64,000 nt of DNA, taken from positions 45,689-109,688 of the forward strand of contig CALWLT010000003.1 in assembly GCA_944381615.1 (NCBI GenBank), written 5' to 3'. Positions 57,494-64,000 of this stretch are shown here, in pieces. Within the stretch, counting starts at the first letter, position 1. Each line of letters begins with the position of its first letter. Source of the stretch: an uncultured Lachnospiraceae bacterium. Lineage in GTDB: Bacteria; Bacillota; Clostridia; Lachnospirales; Lachnospiraceae. Position numbers and translations under genes: made by a program. Under the pieces are notes generated by a model. That model worked only from the letters and a program-made list of their open reading frames with translations, was not told the DNA's origin and did no database searches.

Positions 57494-60187
57494 TTAATTG
57501 GCCGACTCCATCCCCGGCCCGTAAGCCTGAGGCGGCGCGAAGGTATCCTCCGACGGGCCGCGCGGCGGCGCCGGCGCCTCCGTCTCTGCCGGCACTGTCT
57601 CCACAGGCTGCACGGGAGCCGCTGCCGGCGGCGTCTCCACATAGGTGATCGGATCGCCGTTTTGCCGGATGTTTTCCATCCGCTCCTTCATCGACGGACT
57701 CTCGATCTGGTCAATCCGGTCGGCGGCTGCCGCCCGGCGCTCGCTGCGGCTCATCGACTGCGCTTCATCCCCGATCTTCTCCAGCAGGCAGATCGCCTCG
57801 TCGGCCAGTTCGTGATCCGCCCTGAACTGCGCGACCGTGTAACCGTCTGAAATCTCATACGCGCCGTCATGGCCGGCCAGGTATTCATCCGTACCCCCCA
57901 TTCCCAGATCCGACTCCGGATCCGCAAAGGAGGCCGGCTCCAGGCCCTCCACCAGCTTCTCCATGGCGCTCTTCCAGATCGAAGCGGGGTACGTCCCTCC
58001 GTACAGGCTGGACAGCATCCGCGGCTGATCGTAGCCGACCCAGACGGACAGCGTATAGTACGGCGTCATCCCGCAGAACCATCCATCCTTGCTCCCGTTG
58101 GTCGTTCCCGTCTTGCCCGCCGCCTCGATCTCGCCGTTCCAGCCCATGGAGCTGGCCGTGCCCCGCCGGATGACGCCAGTCAGGATATCGGTCATGAGCA
58201 GGGCGCTGTTTTCCTGATACACCCGCACGCCCGAGGGAGCGGTAAAGACATCGTTTCCTTTGTTGTCCACCACCCGGACCAGACAGGTGGGATCGCGGTA
58301 CACGCCGCCGTTTGCCAGGGCCGCGTAGGCCCCCGCCATCTCCTCCGTCGTCGCCCCGTGGGTAAAGCCGCCCAGCGAGGTCGCCGGATAGTAATCGTTC
58401 GGAACAATGTTGTCAAACCGCATCTGCGTCAGGTAGGCCAGCCCCAGCTGCGGCGTCAGGTTATCATAAATATACCAGGCGACGCCGTTGCGGCTGAGCT
58501 CCACACCGCGCCGCAGCGTCAGCGGGTTGCCGGACAGATCCTCCACATCCACGCCGGGCTCTTTGGCGGCGTCGATGCTGATGTTGGGCACCTCCGTCGT
58601 CGAGCGGAATCCGTTTTCCAGCGCCGGCGTATAGACGATCAGCGGCTTGACGGCGCTTCCCGGCTGCCGGTCGCTCTGAAACGCCCGGTTTAACGTATAC
58701 GTATCCGTCTCCTGGCTTCTGCCGCCCACGATGGCCGTAACCAGGCCCGTCTCATTGTCGATCACGGTAGCGGCTCCCTGAAGAAGATAGACGCCGTTCT
58801 CCGTCGTGTCCTCATCAAAACTCAGCCCCTCGTCCACAGCCGCCTGCACGCTCTCCTGCATCTGCGGATCCAGCGACGTGTAAAGCGTATAGCCGCCCGT
58901 GTAGAGCGCGTTCCGCTCCTGCTCGTAAAACTCGTTGTAGCGCGCCTCGTATTCCTCATACGCCTCCTGATCCTGGAACCCGTACTGGAATTCAAAGCCG
59001 TCCCGTTCCATCATCCAGCGGATGGCGCAGTCCACGGCGTATGTCGTCTCGTAATTGTGCAGCGGCGTTCCCCGGCTCTTTACCGCAATGGTTTCCGCCA
59101 GCGCCGAACGGTACTCCTCCTGCGTGATGTAGCCCATCTCCAGCATATCGTTCAGGATTTTGTCCCGGCGCTCGATGGCGTTCTCCGGATGCCGGTAGGG
59201 GTTATAATACGTCGGCGAATTGGGGATCGCGCACAGGTACGCCGTCTGGCTCAGCGTCAGCTCGTCCGCGTCTTTCCCGAAATAGCCGCGGGCCGCCGCC
59301 TGCAGTCCGTAATATGTATTGGCGAAGCTGATGTCATTGATGTAAAACTCCATGATCTGCTCTTTGGTGTATTTCTCCGTCAGCTCCAGAGCCGCCAGCA
59401 TCTCCTTTATTTTCCGCTCAATCGACACCTCCCGCGTCAGGAAACGGTTCCTCGCCAGCTGCTGCGTGATCGTGCTGGCCCCGTGCATCTCCGCGCCTTC
59501 CGTGCGCAGATAATTGATCCCCACGCGGATGATTCCCTTGATATCGATCCCGGGGTTTTCCCAGAACGTCCGATCCTCGATCGCCACGAACGCATTGATC
59601 GCGTCCTGCGGGATCTCGTCGTACGTCAGATACGTCGAATCCTCGTCCCCCGTCAGCTTGGCCAGCACTTCCCCGTGCACGTCGTAGATATAGCTGGCCT
59701 CCTGCAGGCGGAAGCTGTCCGGCGTGCTGGATTTGACCTGCTCTTCTACGTTCTCTTTGTAATCCCGGTAAATCGGATACAGCTTATAGTAGGCGAAGCC
59801 GCCGGCCGCCAGCACGCCGATCACGCAGATGATAAAAAGCGTGAGAAACATGACCTTCAGGACCCGGAACATCGAGCGCATCACGATCCCGACACACGTC
59901 CCCGCCGTCTTCTTCCTGCGGCTCCCGGAGGCGGCCTTTCTTCCCGTTTTCTCCGAAAAGGCCTGATCCGCGGCCGCCTGATGCACGTCCGCCTGATGCG
60001 CGCCTGTCCGGCCTGCGCCCGCCTGACCCGCTTCTGACTGCGGTGCGGCCGTCTGATGCGCGCCCGCCTGACCCGCTTCTGACTGCGGTGCGTCCGCCTG
60101 ATGCGCGCCCGCCTGACCCGCTTCTTCTTTTCTTCGCACGTCCGGCTCCTGTCCCGGCGCTCCCTGATTGATCTGATCGTTTTCCAT
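57494..60187 (-). CDS. Class A penicillin-binding protein (PBP1A-like)
   Basis: Bifunctional peptidoglycan polymerase and cross-linker, 897 residues from MENDQINQGAPGQEPDVRRK. The cytoplasmic N-terminus (~100 residues) carries repeats (SEAGQAGAHQ), then one TM (MFLTLFIICVIGVLAAGGFA). The GT51 domain shows EDRTFWENPGIDIKG, HGASTITQQLARNRFL and KIKEMLAALELTEKYTKEQI. The transpeptidase shows DRQPGSAVKPLIVY (SxxK), SRN and AAGKTGTTNGSKDGWFCG (KTG). The C-terminus is Pro/Ala-rich. An upstream in-frame Met is rejected because it precedes the best ribosome site. Confidence 0.96.
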   Translation of the reverse strand: MENDQINQGAPGQEPDVRRKEEAGQAGAHQADAPQSEAGQAGAHQTAAPQSEAGQAGAGRTGAHQADVHQAAADQAFSEKTGRKAASGSRRKKTAGTCVGIVMRSMFRVLKVMFLTLFIICVIGVLAAGGFAYYKLYPIYRDYKENVEEQVKSSTPDSFRLQEASYIYDVHGEVLAKLTGDEDSTYLTYDEIPQDAINAFVAIEDRTFWENPGIDIKGIIRVGINYLRTEGAEMHGASTITQQLARNRFLTREVSIERKIKEMLAALELTEKYTKEQIMEFYINDISFANTYYGLQAAARGYFGKDADELTLSQTAYLCAIPNSPTYYNPYRHPENAIERRDKILNDMLEMGYITQEEYRSALAETIAVKSRGTPLHNYETTYAVDCAIRWMMERDGFEFQYGFQDQEAYEEYEARYNEFYEQERNALYTGGYTLYTSLDPQMQESVQAAVDEGLSFDEDTTENGVYLLQGAATVIDNETGLVTAIVGGRSQETDTYTLNRAFQSDRQPGSAVKPLIVYTPALENGFRSTTEVPNISIDAAKEPGVDVEDLSGNPLTLRRGVELSRNGVAWYIYDNLTPQLGLAYLTQMRFDNIVPNDYYPATSLGGFTHGATTEEMAGAYAALANGGVYRDPTCLVRVVDNKGNDVFTAPSGVRVYQENSALLMTDILTGVIRRGTASSMGWNGEIEAAGKTGTTNGSKDGWFCGMTPYYTLSVWVGYDQPRMLSSLYGGTYPASIWKSAMEKLVEGLEPASFADPESDLGMGGTDEYLAGHDGAYEISDGYTVAQFRADHELADEAICLLEKIGDEAQSMSRSERRAAAADRIDQIESPSMKERMENIRQNGDPITYVETPPAAAPVQPVETVPAETEAPAPPRGPSEDTFAPPQAYGPGMESAN
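60000..60125 (-). repeat. In-gene 45-bp repeats in the PBP N-terminus
   Basis: About three units containing CGCCCGCCTGACCCGCTTCT and GACTGCGGTGCG encode alternating QAGAHQ/APQSEAG segments of the cytoplasmic tail. Confidence 0.88.
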
Positions 60188-60296
60188 TTTATCCCTCTTC
60201 TTCAGGCAGTTTTCCTGTCTTCCGTCTGTACTTCTCTTTATTATATGGGTTTTCTCCCCAAAGGACAAGTCATTCTTTCCCAAATCCGCCGTTTTC

Positions 60297-61286
60297 TTAT
60301 CCCACGAGCGGCGAGGCCAGGCGTTCAATCTGATTTTTCTTGAATTCAAAGGAAGAATGAAAATAATATTCGAGCGTGATTTTGATATCCGAATGCCCCA
60401 GGATCTCGCTCAGCGTCTTGGGATCCATGCCGATGGTAATACAGCGCGTGGCGAACGTATGGCGGATCGAGTGAAAATTCAGATACCTAAGCCCCGCCTG
60501 CGCCAGACAGCGCTTGTACTGGTACTGAAAGGTCCTAGGTTCCATGGGAAGATCCGGCTGTCCGGAGAGAAAAAAGCTCTCCGGAGCGGCCTTTTTCCGG
60601 TATTCCTCAAGCAGTGGAAGCAGAAAGGACGGCACCGGGACGAGCCGGTTGGATGAGCTGCTCTTCGGCGCGGTCAGCAGAAGCTCCGATTTGCGGCCCG
60701 CCTCCCCGCGCGTTTTGGCACAGGCGTCCTCCCCGGCGCGCCGGTCCAGAAGCGCCAGGCGCTGCACCGTACTTTTCACATGAATATATCCTTCCTTGGT
60801 ATTGATGTTTTCCCAGCGCAGCGCGCAGATTTCCCCCAGCCTGAGCCCGGTGTAGAGACACAGGTAGATCGCGGCGAGCGAAAGGCTCATGTGTTCCTGG
60901 AGGTACGCCTCCAGCTTTTTCTGCTCCTCGCTGGAATAAACCTGAACCACATGCTTTTTTCTGTGCACGCGGGGCGGGACGTGAATCAGTTCCGGCAGAA
61001 GCTGCCGCTCGAAGGCGCGGCCCATCACGCCATTCACAATCATCAGCAGACAGCGGATGCTGCCGTCGGAAAGTTCTCCCGCCGCGGCCCGGTCAAGAAT
61101 GCTCTCCCGGTACCGGATCAGCACCGGAAGACGGATCTGCGCCACCCGCTCGCCCTCAAAAAACGGCTCGATATAGCGGCCCGACATCCTTTTATACTTT
61201 ACATAGGTAGACGGCGCGTGCTCCAGACGGATCTCTTCCAGCCAGGACGTCAGCAGTTCATTGAAATACATCGCTTTTTCTCTCAT
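60297..61286 (-). CDS. Tyrosine recombinase/phage-type integrase
   Basis: 329 residues from MREKAMYFNELLTSWLEEIR, with AGGAGGG upstream. The N-terminal SAM-like DNA-binding domain is followed by the catalytic domain: LYTGLRLGEICALRWENINT (Arg), FHSIRHTFATRCITIGMDPK (HxxR) and SEILGHSDIKITLEYYFHSS (His and Tyr nucleophile). All catalytic residues are present. No excisionase or phage genes adjoin, so it is a solitary recombinase at the edge of a less GC-rich segment. An att site was not identified. Confidence 0.92.
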   Translation of the reverse strand: MREKAMYFNELLTSWLEEIRLEHAPSTYVKYKRMSGRYIEPFFEGERVAQIRLPVLIRYRESILDRAAAGELSDGSIRCLLMIVNGVMGRAFERQLLPELIHVPPRVHRKKHVVQVYSSEEQKKLEAYLQEHMSLSLAAIYLCLYTGLRLGEICALRWENINTKEGYIHVKSTVQRLALLDRRAGEDACAKTRGEAGRKSELLLTAPKSSSSNRLVPVPSFLLPLLEEYRKKAAPESFFLSGQPDLPMEPRTFQYQYKRCLAQAGLRYLNFHSIRHTFATRCITIGMDPKTLSEILGHSDIKITLEYYFHSSFEFKKNQIERLASPLVG

Positions 61287-61442
61287 GGTAAATCCCTCCT
61301 GTTTTTTGTGTTTCCTCCTGATCATAGATCCGGCGCCCGGCGGGACAATACGGTTTCGTACCGGCAGGGCATAAAACCGGCAAAAAACGGAGAATGATCT
61401 TTCCGGCCCTGAAAAACCGTTTTTTCCATCATTGATCTATCA

Positions 61443-61471
61443 TTGATTGCGCACAGCACATTCAGTATAAT
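61443..61471 (+). promoter_or_regulatory. Promoter of the LysR gene
   Basis: TTGATT (61443-61448), 17-bp spacer and TATAAT (61466-61471), 26 bp before the ATG. Confidence 0.7.
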
Positions 61472-61496
61472 AGGATCGTGAAAGGTGGGAAGGCCC

Positions 61497-62372
61497 ATGG
61501 AGCTTCGGGTTTTACGGTACTATTTGACCGTTGCGCGGGAAGAAAATATTACCCGTGCCGCAGAGATTTTACATATCACGCAGCCGACGCTCAGCCGCCA
61601 GATGGCTGAATTGGAGGCTGAATTAAATACGCGACTGTTCGAGCGCACAAACCGGAAAATCGCATTGACGGAAGCAGGCATGCTGCTGCGCCGCCGGGCC
61701 GAAGAGCTGGTATCGCTGGCAGAAAAGACCGAGCTGGAATTTAAAAGTTCCGGCGAAGAACTGACCGGACTGATTTCGATTGGAAGCGGCGTGTCCGCCG
61801 TGGTTTCCAAGAATCTGCCGGATCTGATACAGACCTATTCAAACAGATACCCGCATGTGCGCTTTGAGCTGCATACAGGCACGGCGGCGGTAATCAAAGA
61901 TCAGCTGGATAAGGGACTTTTGGATGTCGGAATCTTAATGGAGCCGGTCGAGGTGGAAAAATATGACTTGATCCGTCTGCCGGAAAAGGATGTCTGGGGA
62001 ATCCTGATGCCGGAAGAGGATCCTCTGGCGCAAAAAAACAGTATAACGCCCGCCGATCTGCAAACGCTGCCCCTGATCGTAAGCTGGCGCATTGTGGAGC
62101 GGGAAGCCAGAGCATGGTTTGGCGGCGGCACCGATCATTTGAACGTGTTTTGCACATACGATCTGATTGATAACGCCGTGCCGCTGGTGGAACGCCGTCT
62201 CGGATATGCTTTTGTGATTGAAGGGGCGTTAAAACATTTCCCCGGCCTCGTCTTTCGCCCGCTTTCCCCGGCAGTCAGCAACACCTCTGTTCTGGTGTGG
62301 AAAAAATATCAGCCCTCCAGCGCGGCGATTCAGAAATTGATTGAGCTGGCCAGAAATGCTTATAAGGCATAA
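61497..62372 (+). CDS. LysR family transcriptional regulator
   Basis: 291 residues from MELRVLRYYLTVAREENITR. The winged HTH AAEILHITQPTLSRQMAELE is classical. The effector domain contains GLISIGSGVSAVVSKNLPDL and VGILMEPVEVEKYDLIRLPE. A GTG four codons earlier is an alternative start. It likely controls the flavodoxin and cupin genes downstream, a common arrangement for LysR plus oxidoreductase sets. Base composition is less GC-rich than that of the preceding genes. Confidence 0.93.
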   Translation: MELRVLRYYLTVAREENITRAAEILHITQPTLSRQMAELEAELNTRLFERTNRKIALTEAGMLLRRRAEELVSLAEKTELEFKSSGEELTGLISIGSGVSAVVSKNLPDLIQTYSNRYPHVRFELHTGTAAVIKDQLDKGLLDVGILMEPVEVEKYDLIRLPEKDVWGILMPEEDPLAQKNSITPADLQTLPLIVSWRIVEREARAWFGGGTDHLNVFCTYDLIDNAVPLVERRLGYAFVIEGALKHFPGLVFRPLSPAVSNTSVLVWKKYQPSSAAIQKLIELARNAYKA

Positions 62373-62497
62373 CAATAAGAGAAACCAGGTATTTTACATA
62401 TTTCAAATCATTCCCTATCATGTGAGTGTACCGGAAATCCGAACGATTTCCGGGCGCTCACATTTTTGATCGGATGGGGAAGAAACTCCCCATCTGA

Positions 62498-62662
62498 TCA
62501 ACGCTCCGCAGGGATGCGCAGGGATCCAAATATGAAGATCAGGGGTTGTTTAACTGCCATAAACAGCCGGACGGCCGGATTGAATACACCGATGATCGGA
62601 TGGATTATATTGGGATCATCCATATTTTTAACGCCAGTAAAACTTCAGATTCTGTGCAGTAA
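62498..62662 (+). pseudogene. Possible gene remnant (C-terminal fragment)
   Basis: In the 312-bp gap between the LysR and flavodoxin genes, one frame reads STLRRDAQGSKYEDQG, then LFNCHKQPDGRIEYTDDRMD and YIGIIHIFNASKTSDSVQ before a stop. It looks like protein-coding sequence but has no start codon or ribosome site. It is probably the tail of a decayed gene; the family was not recognised. Confidence 0.4.
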
Positions 62663-62684
62663 GAAATGAAAGGAGACGATCGAT

Positions 62685-63350
62685 ATGAAAAAATTACTTT
62701 CTCTTTTGTTGACCCTTACCATGGGATTTACCCTCGCTGCCTGTGGAAACAGCGGCTCTGCAACGAGCAGTTCTCCGGCTTCCGTGGAGGACAGCACTTC
62801 TTTGGAGTCTGCTTCCCAAACGGAAGGATCCTCTGCTGCGGAAAGCACCGCTGCAGAAACCGGGGCGGGTTCTCATTCCCTGATCGTGTATTTTTCCTGG
62901 TCCGGCAATACCGGGTCGGTCGCGAATGAAATCCAGGCCCAGACTGGGGCGGATATTTTCGAGATTATTCCCGCAGAACCTTACACGGACGATTACGATA
63001 CTCTGCTGGATCTTGCGCAGGAGGAGCAGGCAGGCAACGCCCGCCCGGCCATTGCAGAAACGGTTCCGAATTTCGAGCAGTACGACGTGGTGTATCTGGG
63101 CTATCCCATCTGGTGGGGCGACATGCCAATGATTCTGTACACCTTCCTTGACGGGTATGAGTTTGCCGGAAAGACGATCGCTCCCTTTGTCACTTCCGGC
63201 GGCAGTGGCTTTTCCGGAACCATCGGCACCATTGAGAGCATGGAGCCGGACGCGGCCGTAACCGATGGGCTTTCCCTTGGAAGTTCCGCGGCGGGCGATC
63301 CTGCGGACGCCGTATCGGAGTGGCTTGGCAGCATCGGCACAGAACAATGA
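62685..63350 (+). CDS. Flavodoxin-like lipoprotein
   Basis: 221 residues. Lipoprotein signal MKKLLSLLLTLTMGFTLAAC with lipobox, then a Ser/Ala/Glu-rich linker. The flavodoxin domain has SLIVYFSWSGNTGSVANEIQ (FMN phosphate loop), YDVVYLGYPIWWGDMPMILY and IAPFVTSGGSGFSGTIGTIE. A good AAAGGAG site precedes the ATG. Surface-anchored flavodoxins of this type are frequent in gut Clostridia and probably carry electrons to an extracellular or membrane partner. Confidence 0.92.
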   Translation: MKKLLSLLLTLTMGFTLAACGNSGSATSSSPASVEDSTSLESASQTEGSSAAESTAAETGAGSHSLIVYFSWSGNTGSVANEIQAQTGADIFEIIPAEPYTDDYDTLLDLAQEEQAGNARPAIAETVPNFEQYDVVYLGYPIWWGDMPMILYTFLDGYEFAGKTIAPFVTSGGSGFSGTIGTIESMEPDAAVTDGLSLGSSAAGDPADAVSEWLGSIGTEQ

Positions 63351-63416
63351 CGGGAACGAGATAACAGCAAAAACAGAAAAGGAGATCTTGACAATGAACG
63401 AATGGAGGGATAACAG

Positions 63417-63857
63417 ATGAGTAAAAAAATTGTGCAGACAGCAGGCAGAGATCAGCAGGGCGGCCTGTTCGGTCTGGGGCAGCCCAACGATGCCTATGCC
63501 CGGTATTTTGTGGGGCAGAGCTACTTAAACCCTGTGGCTGGTCAGAGCGGCGTCAGCATCGCAAACGTGACCTTTGAGCCGGGCTGCCGCAACAACTGGC
63601 ATATCCATCAGGCCAGAAAGGGCGGCGGACAGATCCTGCTCTGCACCGCAGGCCGGGGCTGGTATCAGGAATGGGGCAGGGAGGCGCGGGAGCTTTTCCC
63701 CGGCGATGCGGTGGAGATCCCCGCAGGCATCAAACACTGGCACGGCGCGGCAAAGGACAGCTGGTTTTCCCATCTGGCGGTAGAGGTTCCCGGCGAGGAA
63801 ACATCCAGCGAATGGCTGGAGCCGGTCAGTGATGAGGAATACGATAAACAGAAATGA
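63417..63857 (+). CDS. Cupin domain protein
   Basis: 146 residues. The cupin core reads VTFEPGCRNNWHIHQARKGG and GQILLCTAGRGWYQEWGREA, then FPGDAVEIPAGIKHWHGAAK. Three His and a Glu/Gln are placed to bind a metal. Similar proteins accompany carboxymuconolactone decarboxylase-like and flavodoxin genes. GGAGG precedes the ATG; it lies 66 bp after the flavodoxin gene and is probably cotranscribed. Confidence 0.9.
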   Translation: MSKKIVQTAGRDQQGGLFGLGQPNDAYARYFVGQSYLNPVAGQSGVSIANVTFEPGCRNNWHIHQARKGGGQILLCTAGRGWYQEWGREARELFPGDAVEIPAGIKHWHGAAKDSWFSHLAVEVPGEETSSEWLEPVSDEEYDKQK

Positions 63858-63906
63858 CAGGAGGGATCTAAACCGAGCCGGGGGTGCGGACATTTTCCTA
63901 GACTAG

Positions 63907-64000
63907 TTATGCAACCATACCAAGGCTCTGCCGATACTCCCAAGGACTCTTATTTCCAAGTGATGTTTTAATACGCTTTGTATTATACCATAGCAGATAA
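63907..64000 (-). CDS. IS3-family transposase, C-terminal end (partial, cut by window)
   Basis: The last 30 residues end WYNTKRIKTSLGNKSP and WEYRQSLGMVA, the typical terminus of IS3/IS150-type OrfB transposases (YN..R....L...SP.EYR). The rest of the element lies beyond the window. The sequence between its stop and the cupin gene (about 63868-63905, with GCCGGGGGTGCGGACATTTT) probably contains one terminal inverted repeat. Confidence 0.85.
   Translation of the reverse strand, partial: YLLWYNTKRIKTSLGNKSPWEYRQSLGMVA

Noticed and set aside
60297..61286. Complete prophage or integrative element
   Set aside because: Only a recombinase is visible; no replication, conjugation, structural or excisionase genes are in the window.
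1..64000. rRNA and tRNA genes
   Set aside because: No 16S/23S conserved blocks or tRNA T-arm plus acceptor arrangements were recognised on either strand by eye; a tRNAscan run could still find one.

Overview
The window is a GC-rich chromosomal segment that looks like a Clostridia (Firmicutes) genome, most likely Lachnospiraceae. This rests on the gene repertoire (DivIVA-like and SleB-like proteins, DUF6465, the carboxyspermidine route, MATE pumps), on AGGAGG-type ribosome binding sites, and on many consensus TTGACA-N17/18-TATAAT promoters. No rRNA, tRNA or CRISPR array was seen. Most genes lie on the minus strand, so gene order below is given in the direction of transcription where it matters.

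0-12.4 kb is metabolic: ilvN-ilvC (ilvC cut by the window edge), a NudC-type NUDIX hydrolase, a carboxyspermidine dehydrogenase/decarboxylase pair, ptsI, an SH3/SleB-type wall hydrolase, and a speD-speA-speE-speB polyamine operon. Two complete-looking routes to spermidine therefore sit in one neighbourhood. Upstream of speD is a ~375-nt, strongly structured RNA with its own promoter and intrinsic terminator. No second promoter is visible before speD, so it looks like a large attenuation leader of unknown class.

12.9-34.4 kb is the most interesting part. A consensus promoter and a cyclic-di-GMP-I (GEMM) riboswitch with an overlapping intrinsic terminator precede about 15 kb of tightly packed minus-strand genes. 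These encode a DivIVA-like coiled coil; a DnaA-N-like domain joined to a metal-ligand-less phosphoesterase; a GH26 glycosidase; an active-looking phosphoesterase; two Wzz-like proteins, one carrying a degenerate GGDEF domain; a polymerase/ligase; four glycosyltransferase-type proteins; and finally a RiPP cassette. The cassette holds a PqqD-like protein, an S24/S26 peptidase-like protein, a 53-aa Cys/Gly-rich precursor missed by length cut-offs, and a radical SAM/SPASM maturase. Just upstream lie a flippase, a nucleotidyltransferase-fold protein, an HprK-like kinase and an ABC exporter. The hypothesis is a c-di-GMP-controlled exopolysaccharide system with a built-in modified peptide.

34.3-56.6 kb holds lgt, a flavin reductase-like protein, an ECF sigma/anti-sigma-like pair, an EPS-initiating sugar phosphotransferase, a MATE pump behind a probable guanidine-IV (mepA) riboswitch, a SpoU methyltransferase whose start is preceded by a G12 tract, a MarR-controlled heterodimeric ABC exporter, a second MATE protein, the purE-M-N-D operon, an RsmF-like methyltransferase, several small conserved proteins, a DtxR-type regulator, and a DUF2325 gene whose promoter carries two DtxR-like boxes.

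56.6-64 kb begins with a repeat-rich spacer (a 7-bp repeat and a 52-bp repeat with covarying hairpin arms). It continues with a class A PBP and a tyrosine recombinase, followed by a visibly less GC-rich accessory stretch (LysR regulator, flavodoxin lipoprotein, cupin, a gene remnant) ending in the 3' end of an IS3-family transposase.
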